A stretch of 7,176 nt of DNA, taken from an uncultured Solirubrobacter sp. (GTDB lineage: Bacteria > Actinomycetota > Thermoleophilia > Solirubrobacterales > Solirubrobacteraceae). Made by a program: the position numbers and the translations under genes. The stretch spans positions 1 through 7,176 of the forward strand of contig CALMNS010000074.1 in NCBI GenBank assembly GCA_937871635.1, read 5' to 3'. Below are positions 1-7,176 of this stretch, piece by piece. Numbering within the stretch: the stretch's first letter is position 1; the number at the start of each line of letters is the position of its first letter. Under the pieces are notes generated by a model that had not been told where the DNA came from, did not search any database, and saw only the letters and a list, made by a program, of their open reading frames with translations.

Positions 1-1171
1 CCCTCCCGCGGGCCGGCGTGGCGACCGACGCGGCGTGCACGCCGGCCATCAGCTCGGGCCAGTGGTCGCGCAGCGCCTCGCGCCCCATGAACAGGCCGAG
101 GTGCCCTCCGCCCGTCGTGCGGCGCTCGACCTGGGCGGCCGGCGTGGCGGCGTGGTCGGCGAGCGCCCAGACCTGCGGGGCCGGGGTGATGTGGTCCTTC
201 GCCCCCGCGAGCAGGAAGAGCGGGCAGTCGATCCGGCCGAGGTCGACCCGCGCGCCGCCGATCTCGAGCGTCCCGGCTGCGAGCGCGTTGCGGCGGAACA
301 GGTGCTCGACGATCCAGAGGTAGAACGCCCCGGGCACCGGCTGCGTGTGCTTGAACCAGTCCTCGAACTCGGCGTAGCGGGCGACGTGCTCGGCGTCGTC
401 GAGGTGCTTGAGGAGCGCGAGCTGGCGCTCGACCTCGTTCTCCGGGCGCATGACGATGAAGCCCCCGAGCAGGTACTCGCCGCGCATGACGCCGCCGCCC
501 GACGCGACGAGCCCGCGGTAGAAGACGGGGTCGAAGAGCTCGACGTAGCGGGCGATCTCCGCGTCTCCGTGGAAGTCGATCGGCGCCCCGGCGATGGTCA
601 GCGTGTTGACCCGCTCGGGATGCAGCGCCGCGTAGATCGTCGCGAGCCAGCCGCCCTGGCAGTCGCCCACCAGGTTCACCGTCTCCGCGCCGATCGTCTC
701 CAGGGCGCGGTCGAGGTCGGCCAGGTAGTCCTCGACCGTCGCGTCCTTCGTCGCCGAGGTGGCCCCCACCCAGTCCATCGCGTACAGCGGGGTGAGGCCG
801 GCCCCGCGCAGCACCTTCATCTGGCTCTGCGCGGGCGAGTAGTCGACGATGCAGGAGTCGTGGCCGGCCTGCGGCGGCAGGACAAGGGTCGGGACGACGC
901 CGGCGGCGCCCGCCCCGGCACCGTTCCCACCCGCTTCGCTGAAGTCGCGCAGGCGCGAGGTGCCCGTCTCCCACACGACCTCGTGCGGCGAGGCCCAGCG
1001 CGGCGGGCGCCGGTTGGCGTAGGCGCTCCACCACTTCAGCGCGTCCGGCCCGAGCTCCCAGGGCGGCGTGGTCGCCAGGTACTCCGCGCCCAGGCGCGTG
1101 GCGACCTTCGCGGTCTCCGCCGCCGAGGCGAGCGTGGAGCGGGACAGAGCGGGTACGCACGTCGCGATCAT
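1..1171 (-). CDS. PhaC-like (polyhydroxyalkanoate synthase-type) alpha/beta-fold protein, C-terminus cut by window edge
   Basis: The 390 visible residues run from an ATG at 1171 and stay open to the left edge. The fold is alpha/beta hydrolase. The nucleophile elbow is GDCQGG (169-174), so Cys171 replaces the usual Ser, as in PHA synthases (class III/IV boxes read GxCQGG). Likely partners are Asp326 (GAKDH) and His357 (GGGHLG). Cys-to-Asp and Cys-to-His distances of 155 and 186 are close to those of class III PhaC. Other PhaC-like blocks are MDW (132-134) and the run ALHPERV...APIDF (182-200). A Gly/Ala-rich linker lies at about 80-92. There is no signal peptide or membrane segment, so it should be cytosolic or granule-bound. 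GAGGA lies 4 nt before the ATG. The neighbouring 3-hydroxybutyrate dehydrogenase-like gene supports a PHA role. Synthase, depolymerase or another acyl transfer activity cannot be decided; a DUF3141-type relative is an alternative. Confidence 0.8.
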   Translation of the reverse strand, partial: MIATCVPALSRSTLASAAETAKVATRLGAEYLATTPPWELGPDALKWWSAYANRRPPRWASPHEVVWETGTSRLRDFSEAGGNGAGAGAAGVVPTLVLPPQAGHDSCIVDYSPAQSQMKVLRGAGLTPLYAMDWVGATSATKDATVEDYLADLDRALETIGAETVNLVGDCQGGWLATIYAALHPERVNTLTIAGAPIDFHGDAEIARYVELFDPVFYRGLVASGGGVMRGEYLLGGFIVMRPENEVERQLALLKHLDDAEHVARYAEFEDWFKHTQPVPGAFYLWIVEHLFRRNALAAGTLEIGGARVDLGRIDCPLFLLAGAKDHITPAPQVWALADHAATPAAQVERRTTGGGHLGLFMGREALRDHWPELMAGVHAASVATPARGR

Positions 1172-1180
1172 GGAGTCCTC
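1169..1180. promoter_or_regulatory. Shared CATG start site of divergent genes, with minus-strand ribosome binding site
   Basis: The tetramer CATG at 1169-1172 supplies ATG to the minus-strand PhaC-like gene (1171-1169) and ATG to the plus-strand dehydrogenase (1170-1172). On the minus strand GAGGA (1180-1176) sits 4 nt before its ATG. The plus-strand ATG has no clear Shine-Dalgarno; a GTG at 1134 preceded by GAGG (1125-1128) is an alternative start in the same frame. No intergenic space remains, so each gene's promoter must lie inside the other gene, unless a start is misplaced. Confidence 0.5.
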
Positions 1181-1928
1181 ATCTCAGGGAGCGGCCGAGC
1201 GCGCGGTGCTCGTCACCGGGGCGGGCAGCGGGATCGGGTTGGCCATCGCGCAGCGCCTGGCCGCGGACGGTTGGAGCGTGCTGAGCACGGATCTGAAGGT
1301 CGGCGACGCCCCCGGTACCCGCTTCGAGGCGGACCTGACCACGCGCGGGGGCAACCGCGGCGCGGTCGACGCGGCGCTCGAGGCGTTCGGGCGGCTCGAC
1401 GCGGTGGTGCCGGTCGCGGGCTTCCAGCACGTCGCCCCCGTCGCGGACTTCGACGAGGACCGCTGGGACGCGATCGTCGCGCTGCTGCTCACGAGCCCGT
1501 TCCTGCTGGCCAAGTACGCGTGGCCCGCGCTGCGCGAGTCGGGCGAGGGGCGCTTCGTCGTGATCGCCTCCATCCACGGGCTGGTGGCCTCCCCGTACAA
1601 GTCGGCGTACGTGTCGGCCAAGCACGGGGTGGTCGGGCTGTGCCGGACGCTGGCCCTCGAAGGGGCCGAGCACGGGATCAGCGCCACCCCGGTCTGCCCG
1701 GCGTACGTCCGCACGCCGCTGGTCGAGATGCAGATCGCCGACCAGGCGAAGGCCCACGGGATGAGCGAGGACCGGGTGCTCGAGGACGTGATCCTCGCCC
1801 CGCACGCCGTCAAGCGGCTCATCGAGCCGGCGGAGGTCGCCGCGACGGTCGCCTTCCTGCTCTCCGCCGAGGGGCGGTCGTTCACCGGGGCGCCGGTCAC
1901 GATGGACCAGGGCTGGTCGGCGCGCTGA
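1170..1928 (+). CDS. bdhA: D-3-hydroxybutyrate dehydrogenase-like short-chain dehydrogenase (SDR)
   Basis: This is a 252-residue classical SDR with a Rossmann motif TGAGSGIG (16-23) and Asp41 ending beta-2, which favours NAD(H). The catalytic residues Ser134, Tyr147 and Lys151 (YVSAK) are present. The segments GFQHVAPV (84-91), HGLVASPYKSAYVSAKHGVVGL (136-157) and PLVEMQIADQAK (183-194) are typical of 3-hydroxybutyrate dehydrogenase. Residues known from the Pseudomonas fragi enzyme to hold the substrate carboxylate map at a constant offset: Gln86, His136, Lys144, Gln188, Trp249. The expected reaction is D-3-hydroxybutyrate + NAD to acetoacetate, the last step of PHB breakdown. Oddities: the tetrad Asn is Leu106, the NNAG motif reads PVAG (81-84), and the beta-2 to beta-3 stretch is short, apparently lacking a helix. 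The ATG at 1170 was chosen because it lies 12 residues before VLVTG; longer starts (GTG 1134, ATG 1068) run back into the divergent gene. The 3' end overlaps the facing hydrolase by 32 bp. Another 3-hydroxyacid substrate is possible. Confidence 0.85.
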   Translation: MESSSQGAAERAVLVTGAGSGIGLAIAQRLAADGWSVLSTDLKVGDAPGTRFEADLTTRGGNRGAVDAALEAFGRLDAVVPVAGFQHVAPVADFDEDRWDAIVALLLTSPFLLAKYAWPALRESGEGRFVVIASIHGLVASPYKSAYVSAKHGVVGLCRTLALEGAEHGISATPVCPAYVRTPLVEMQIADQAKAHGMSEDRVLEDVILAPHAVKRLIEPAEVAATVAFLLSAEGRSFTGAPVTMDQGWSAR

Positions 1929-2715
1929 GCAGGAACTCGGCCACCCGCTCGTCGGCCTCGGGGGCGTCGGTCGGGTAGAGGTGCCCGGCCTCGGGAAGCA
2001 GGAGCAGCTCGGCGCCGGCGATGGCCTCGGCGAGCAGCTCGCCGTTGCCGGGCGGGACCATCACGTCGGCGGTGCCGTGGACGACGAGCGCCGGCGCGCG
2101 GATCTCGGCCAGCCGGTCGAGCGCGGAGTGGTCGAGCGCCGCGGCGAGCTGCGCCGTATAGCCCTCTGGGGTGACGGGGAAGCGCAGCCGTTGGGCGATG
2201 TCCTCGCCGATGCGCTGGGCGCCGGAGGCGCGCGTCGCCGGGCCGTAGTTGTAGGGGACCGAGGCCCACACCCCCTCCTCGGCGGGCATTTCGGCGCGCC
2301 GCGCGAAGAAGGCGCGGACGTCGTCGGCGAGCGGGACGGCGCGCCGGCCGCCCGGGGTGGTGGCGCCCAGGACGAGCGAGCGCACCCGCTCGGGGTGGCG
2401 CAGCACGAGCTCCTGGGCGATCATGCCGCCCAGCGAGATGCCGTAGACGTGCGCCGAGGACTCGCCGGCGGCGTCGAGCACCGCGACGCAGTCGTCGGCC
2501 ATCTGGGCGACGGAGTACGGACCGGGCGGGATGCTCGACCGGCCCACCCCGCGATTGTCGAAGGCGAGGGCCCGCAGCCCGGCCCGCTCGAGGACCGGCA
2601 CCGTCCGCCACCAGCCGGTGGCGTTCATGCCCAGGCCCATGACGAGCAGCACGGGCGCTCCCGCGCCCGTGCTCTCGAAGTACAGCTCCGCGTCGCCGGA
2701 CCGGGCGACGGGCAC
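1897..2715 (-). CDS. Alpha/beta-fold hydrolase, serine type
   Basis: A complete 272-residue single-domain alpha/beta hydrolase. The elbow GISLGG gives nucleophile Ser94; Asp217 (HGTADVMVP) and His245 (EAGHLYP) complete the triad. The stretch VMGLGMNATGWW (25-36) supplies the oxyanion region and DNRGVGRS (53-60) is the usual block after beta-4. A cap of about 130-185 separates the core strands. There is no signal peptide, so it should be cytosolic. The fold and motifs resemble the 3-oxoadipate enol-lactonase/esterase group, which does not fix a substrate. In this setting a short 3-hydroxyacyl ester or oligomer is an attractive guess but only a guess. The start is GTG at 2715, immediately after the upstream gene's TAG with no spacer and no well-placed Shine-Dalgarno, which implies translational coupling. 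Its last residues (about 262-272, Pro/Ser-rich) are encoded opposite the end of the dehydrogenase gene. Confidence 0.9.
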   Translation of the reverse strand: MPVARSGDAELYFESTGAGAPVLLVMGLGMNATGWWRTVPVLERAGLRALAFDNRGVGRSSIPPGPYSVAQMADDCVAVLDAAGESSAHVYGISLGGMIAQELVLRHPERVRSLVLGATTPGGRRAVPLADDVRAFFARRAEMPAEEGVWASVPYNYGPATRASGAQRIGEDIAQRLRFPVTPEGYTAQLAAALDHSALDRLAEIRAPALVVHGTADVMVPPGNGELLAEAIAGAELLLLPEAGHLYPTDAPEADERVAEFLLSAPTSPGPS

Positions 2716-2904
2716 CTAGTTCAGCACGCTCCGGGCCGCGGACGCCTGGGCGCTGACGACCGTGCGGGTGAGGTCGGCCTGCGCCTCGAGGACGGTCTTG
2801 AGCCAGTCGGTCTGGCTCGCCTTGGCGACGCGCGCCTGGAAGTCGGCGAGGCCCCAGCCGGCCTTCGCGTAGGTCTCGATGATCTGCTCAGGGGTCGTGT
2901 TCAT
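2716..2904 (-). CDS. Small helical protein, candidate mini-phasin (PHA granule-associated)
   Basis: A 62-residue protein from ATG at 2904 to TAG at 2718-2716. It is predicted to be almost entirely alpha-helical and amphipathic, with no Cys, no signal peptide and no membrane segment. Its second half (DWLKTVLEAQADLTRTVVSA, 33-52, then an Ala/Ser-rich end) has the Ala/Gln-rich, aromatic-anchored look of phasin helices, which coat PHA granules. That resemblance is by eye. Position supports it: it lies between acsA and an alpha/beta hydrolase and 1.5 kb from PhaC-like and BDH-like genes. Two starts are possible. ATG 2904 sits 7 nt after a -10-like hexamer, so the mRNA could be leaderless. TTG 2940, preceded by GAGGAG at 7 nt, would add 12 residues (MLLAELLASVRA), but that GAGGAG also encodes AcsA's final Glu-Glu. 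I prefer the ATG. It may instead be an unrelated small helical protein. Confidence 0.75.
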   Translation of the reverse strand: MNTTPEQIIETYAKAGWGLADFQARVAKASQTDWLKTVLEAQADLTRTVVSAQASAARSVLN

Positions 2905-2940
2905 GGCCCGTACGCTAGCAAGCAACTCAGCTAACAGCAA
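2905..2940 (-). promoter_or_regulatory. Candidate leaderless promoter for the small helical gene and hydrolase
   Basis: On the minus strand TTGCTG (2940-2935) and TAGCGT (2917-2912, fitting TAnnnT) are separated by exactly 17 nt. The -10 hexamer ends 7 nt before the ATG at 2904, so transcription would begin at or next to the A of the start codon. This is the common layout of leaderless actinobacterial genes and explains the missing Shine-Dalgarno. The -35 matches TTGACA only in its first three bases. The gap is visibly more AT-rich than the flanking coding DNA. Confidence 0.45.
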
Positions 2941-2944
2941 GCAC

Positions 2945-2947
<3 letters not shown>
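2917..2947 (-). repeat. Imperfect 12/13-bp direct repeat, possible operator
   Basis: On the minus strand TGAGTGCTTGCT (2947-2936) and TGAGTTGCTTGCT (2929-2917) are identical except for one extra T. The upstream copy begins with the acsA stop codon and overlaps the proposed -35; the downstream copy ends at the first base of the proposed -10. Placement over promoter elements suggests a regulator site, but two copies could be a local duplication. Confidence 0.5.
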
Positions 2948-4915
<1,968 letters not shown>

Positions 4916-4920
4916 GGTCT

Positions 4921-4926
4921 CTCCTT
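4921..4926 (-). promoter_or_regulatory. Strong ribosome binding site of acsA
   Basis: AAGGAG (4926-4921) stands 5 nt before the ATG at 4915, inside the 17-nt gap after the symporter's TAG. It fixes the acsA start and suggests independent ribosome loading rather than coupling. Confidence 0.8.
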
Positions 4927-4932
4927 ATGTGC

Positions 4933-6531
4933 CTAATGGGTGATCGCCTTCTCGGCCCCGAGGCCGGTCTCCGACCGCACGTAGAGCTCGTGGAACTCGC
5001 GCTCGTTGCCCCGCTCGGAGGAGAGCAGCGTCCCCACGATGCAGCCGAGGAAGCCCAGCGGGATCGAGATGATCCCGGGGTTGTTGAGGTCGTACCAGTC
5101 GAACGCGCCGGTGTTGGGCGCCCCGGGCGCCCCGCCCCAGACGATCGGGCTGATGATGATCAGCAGCAGCGCCGAGCCGACGCCGAGCAGGACCCCCGTC
5201 ACCGCGCCGACCGTGTTGAACCGCCGCCAGGTCAGGGCGAGCAGCAGCGCCGGGAAGTTCGCGCTCGCCGCGATCGCGAACGCCAGGCCGACCATGAAGG
5301 AGACGTTGAGCCCCTCGCCGCCGATGATGGCGATGGCCATGGCGATGACCCCGATGACGAGCGCCGCGATCTTCGCGACCACGACCTCCTCGCGGTCTGA
5401 GTCCTGGCCCTTGCGGATCAGCGACGAGTAGATGTCGTGGGCCACGGCGCTCGACGCCGAGAGCACGAGCCCGGCGACCACCGCGAGGATCGTCGCGAAG
5501 GCGATGCCGGCGATGATCGCGAGGAACAGGTCGCCGCCGGTCGTCCCGGCGCCGCCCCCGAGCTCCTCGGCCAGGTTGGGCGCGGCGAGGTTGCCGCCCG
5601 TGCCGGCGGCCTCGACGCCTCCCTGCCCGAGGATCGCCCGGGCGCCGAAGCCGATGACCGTGGTCAGCAGGTAGAAGCCGCCGATGATGAACATGGCGGT
5701 GACCACCGAGGACCGCGCGGCCTGCGCGGTGGGGACGGTGAAGAAGCGCATGAGGATGTGCGGGAGCCCGGCGGTCCCCAGCACCAGGGCGAGGCCGAGC
5801 GAGATCAGGTCGATGTCGTTCTTGAGGAAGGTCCCCGGGGCCAGCGAGAAGGTCGACTCCGCGCCCTGCCCGGCCGCCTCGGCCCGGTTGAAGAGCTCGA
5901 TCGGGTTGCCGCCCACCCGCTCGAGCACGAAGACGGACATCACCACGATGCCGATCATCAGCAGCACGGCCTTGATGATCTGCACCCAGGTCGTCGCGAT
6001 CATGCCGCCGAAGACGACGTAGGTGAGCATGAAGGTGCCCGTGATGATCACCGAGATGGTGAAGTCGAAGCCGACCAGCGCCTGGATGAGCACGCCGGCG
6101 CCGACCATCTGCGCGATCAGGTAGAAGGCCGCGACGTTGAGGGTCCCGATCGCCGCCGCGACGCGCGCCGGGCGCTCGCGCAGCCGGAAGGACAGCACGT
6201 CGGCGATGGTGAACTTGCCCGCGTTGCGCATCCGCTCGGCGAGCAGGAACATGACGGTGAGGAAGGCGACGAGGAAGCCGATCGAGTAGAGGAACCCGTC
6301 GAAGCCGTACAGGTAGATGAGGCCGGCGATGCCCAGGAACGAGGCGGCGCTCAGGTAGTCGCCCGAGATGGCCAGGCCGTTCTGGAAGCCAGTGATCCCG
6401 CGGCCGGCCGCGTAGAAGTTGTCGGTGTTGGTCGCCCGCCGCGAGGCCCAGAAGGTGATCGCGAGGGTGACGGCGAGCACCACGGCGAAGACGCCGAGCG
6501 CGAGCTCGTTGACGTCGGCGAAGACGATCAT
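4933..6531 (-). CDS. actP: Cation/acetate symporter, SSS family (ActP/MctC type)
   Basis: A 532-residue polytopic inner-membrane protein of the solute:sodium symporter family, with roughly 13 hydrophobic spans. Diagnostic segments: TDNFYAAGRGITG (36-48), SGDYLSAASFLG (56-67), FGGMIATTWVQIIKA (174-188), GLPHILMRFFTVP (255-267), and AFATILAVVAGLVLSASSAVAHDIY (344-368), close to E. coli ActP; its Ser/Ala cluster belongs to the predicted sodium site. A Gly-rich extracytoplasmic stretch (302-334) keeps the ActP-like GGN..A..LA pattern. It should import acetate and perhaps pyruvate, propionate or lactate with a cation. Its ATG overlaps the DUF485 stop (ATGA, 6531-6528), so the two are translationally coupled. 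Unlike E. coli ActP there is no clear cleavable signal sequence; the N-terminus goes straight into the first span (about 8-28). Confidence 0.95.
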   Translation of the reverse strand: MIVFADVNELALGVFAVVLAVTLAITFWASRRATNTDNFYAAGRGITGFQNGLAISGDYLSAASFLGIAGLIYLYGFDGFLYSIGFLVAFLTVMFLLAERMRNAGKFTIADVLSFRLRERPARVAAAIGTLNVAAFYLIAQMVGAGVLIQALVGFDFTISVIITGTFMLTYVVFGGMIATTWVQIIKAVLLMIGIVVMSVFVLERVGGNPIELFNRAEAAGQGAESTFSLAPGTFLKNDIDLISLGLALVLGTAGLPHILMRFFTVPTAQAARSSVVTAMFIIGGFYLLTTVIGFGARAILGQGGVEAAGTGGNLAAPNLAEELGGGAGTTGGDLFLAIIAGIAFATILAVVAGLVLSASSAVAHDIYSSLIRKGQDSDREEVVVAKIAALVIGVIAMAIAIIGGEGLNVSFMVGLAFAIAASANFPALLLALTWRRFNTVGAVTGVLLGVGSALLLIIISPIVWGGAPGAPNTGAFDWYDLNNPGIISIPLGFLGCIVGTLLSSERGNEREFHELYVRSETGLGAEKAITH

Positions 6532-6947
6532 CGTGCGCCCTCCGGGGTGGTGGTCGGGGCGACCGCGCCGGTCGCCTGCCGGCGACGCGGACCCGAGCCG
6601 TCACCCGCGTCGCTGTAGTCGGCGATGGCCTTCTCGGCGAGCGGGTCGAAGACGTTCTTGGACCGGCTCAGGTAGAGCAGCCCGAGCACGAGGACCATCA
6701 GGAACTGGGTGAGCGCCAGCGTGTAGCCGACCGTCAGGCCCTCGTAGACGCGCTCCCCCATGAAGTCCTGCGCGAAGGCGCAGAGGAAGATGAACAGCAT
6801 GTACCAGGTCAGGAAGAAGACGGTCCCGGGGATGATGAAGCCCCGCTTCTTCCGGACGAGCTCCTTGAACTCCGGAGACGCCTCGATGCCCTCCCAGTCG
6901 ACCCGCTCGGCTCGGTCGGCTCGGTCGTCGACCCCGTCCTGTGCCAT
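6528..6947 (-). CDS. yjcH: DUF485 family membrane protein (YjcH-type), partner of the acetate symporter
   Basis: A 139-residue protein with a charged cytoplasmic N-terminus (1-36), two membrane spans (about 37-59 and 70-93) and a DPLAEKA motif (101-107) typical of DUF485. DUF485 proteins are usually about 100 residues and are encoded next to ActP-type symporters; a small-subunit or assembly role is widely assumed but not proven. Here the gene runs directly into actP through an ATGA overlap. The extra C-terminal tail (about 113-139) is Gly/Pro/Arg/Thr-rich and probably disordered. The start is ATG at 6947, with GGAGG 6 nt upstream. A 9-bp tandem repeat near the 5' end encodes DRADRA. Confidence 0.93.
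   Translation of the reverse strand: MAQDGVDDRADRAERVDWEGIEASPEFKELVRKKRGFIIPGTVFFLTWYMLFIFLCAFAQDFMGERVYEGLTVGYTLALTQFLMVLVLGLLYLSRSKNVFDPLAEKAIADYSDAGDGSGPRRRQATGAVAPTTTPEGAR
6909..6926 (-). repeat. Two-copy 9-bp tandem repeat in the DUF485 gene
   Basis: GGCTCGGTC on the plus strand occurs twice in a row (6909-6917, 6918-6926), encoding Asp-Arg-Ala twice in the N-terminal cytoplasmic segment. Being a multiple of 3 it keeps the frame; copy-number change would only alter segment length. Confidence 0.6.
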
Positions 6948-7016
6948 TTCTCCCCTCCAGTCGGAACGGCAAGATCCAGTTGCCGCCGGTATGCCCGCGC
7001 GTCGCGGATGCGAAAA
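6948..7016 (-). promoter_or_regulatory. Upstream region of the acetate operon: strong ribosome binding site and weak candidate promoter
   Basis: GGAGG (6958-6954) lies 6 nt before the DUF485 ATG and is well supported. Further up, TTTTCG (7016-7011) and CATACC (6993-6988) are spaced 17 nt apart and could be a poor sigma-70-like promoter, but each matches only about half of consensus. The 124-nt gap (6948-7071) must hold the operon promoter if the run is not read through from the gene to the right. I found no convincing T-tailed hairpin in it. Confidence 0.35.
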
Positions 7017-7071
7017 GCGAATCCGGCGTCCGAGGGACCGGCGGGCGGGCGCCGACCGGCGGCGGGCGGCC

Positions 7072-7176
7072 TCAGGAGCGGCGCTTGCGCTTGCGCTTCT
7101 GCGAGGAGGGATGCGGGCCCGAACCGCTGCCGGCGGCGAACGCGGCGGCGGGCTCGGGGGCGGGGTCGTTCGAGGG
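7072..7176 (-). CDS. C-terminal end of an unidentified protein with a basic tail, 5' part outside window
   Basis: Thirty-four codons in an open frame entering from the right edge and ending in TGA at 7074-7072. The peptide is a Pro/Ala/Gly-rich linker (1-24) followed by SSQKRKRKRRS. Such a disordered linker plus Lys/Arg tail is often seen at the ends of nucleic acid-binding proteins such as helicases, RNases or translation factors, but there is no domain here to identify it. With only 105 bases, the reading frame rests on its being open and on the composition; it may be a chance frame. Confidence 0.45.
   Translation of the reverse strand, partial: PSNDPAPEPAAAFAAGSGSGPHPSSQKRKRKRRS
7081..7098 (-). 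repeat. Three-copy 6-bp tandem repeat encoding Lys-Arg dipeptides
   Basis: GCGCTT on the plus strand is repeated three times without interruption and encodes KRKRKR in the minus-strand partial protein. It is a codon-level repeat of a basic tail, prone to length variation in steps of two residues. Confidence 0.6.

Noticed and set aside
1068..1169. Upstream ATG at 1068 as the dehydrogenase start
   Set aside because: It would add 34 residues lying antisense inside the PhaC-like gene, with no SDR features; ATG 1170 places the Rossmann motif at the normal depth.
35..1978. 647-codon plus-strand open frame
   Set aside because: It is antisense to the PhaC-like gene and off-frame to the dehydrogenase. 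The peptide is Arg/Gly/Ala/Asp-rich with no motifs, as expected from a GC-rich shadow.
4925..6604. 559-codon minus-strand frame overlapping actP
   Set aside because: It is Arg/Gly/His-rich in the wrong frame; the actP frame carries clear transporter motifs.
5437..6618. 393-codon plus-strand open frame opposite actP
   Set aside because: It is an Asp/Glu/His/Arg-rich shadow of a membrane protein gene, with no motifs.
7028..7070. GC-rich potential hairpins as a terminator of the right-hand gene
   Set aside because: Only 4-5 bp perfect stems with tiny loops and no following T run on either strand; this can arise from GC composition alone.

Overview
This 7.2 kb window is very GC-rich and tightly packed, with third codon positions strongly biased to G or C. 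Protein style and possible leaderless initiation suggest an actinomycete-type chromosome, possibly a deep lineage such as Thermoleophilia. That placement is an inference, because no rRNA or marker gene is present. I see no mobile element, CRISPR array, tRNA or rRNA. Almost every base is coding; the only gaps over 30 bases are 40 nt after acsA and 124 nt upstream of the DUF485 gene.

Right to left on the minus strand: (1) the last 34 codons of an unidentified protein with a basic tail (7176-7072); (2) a 124-nt promoter-sized gap; (3) a compact run of a DUF485 (YjcH-type) membrane protein, an ActP-type sodium/acetate symporter overlapping it by ATGA, acetyl-CoA synthetase acsA 17 nt further on, a 62-residue helical protein that looks phasin-like, and an alpha/beta hydrolase whose GTG start directly abuts the small gene's stop. 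A candidate leaderless promoter and a near-perfect direct repeat lie between acsA and the small gene, so the last two genes may also form their own transcript.

The left part holds a divergent pair: a plus-strand short-chain dehydrogenase of the D-3-hydroxybutyrate dehydrogenase type, and a minus-strand PhaC-like alpha/beta protein with a cysteine nucleophile, cut by the window edge. Their start codons share one CATG. The dehydrogenase also overlaps the hydrolase convergently by 32 bp.

Together the genes describe a plausible acetate and polyhydroxyalkanoate (PHA) locus: acetate uptake (DUF485/ActP), activation to acetyl-CoA (AcsA), polymer-related chemistry (PhaC-like protein), a candidate granule-coat protein, and 3-hydroxybutyrate oxidation (BDH-like protein). 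The acetate half is secure. The PHA half is inferred from family resemblance and clustering. The strongest oddities are loss of three conserved asparagines, including the tetrad Asn, from the BDH-like enzyme; an altered P-loop in AcsA; the shared-CATG divergent starts; and the unlabelled small helical gene with its own apparent promoter.
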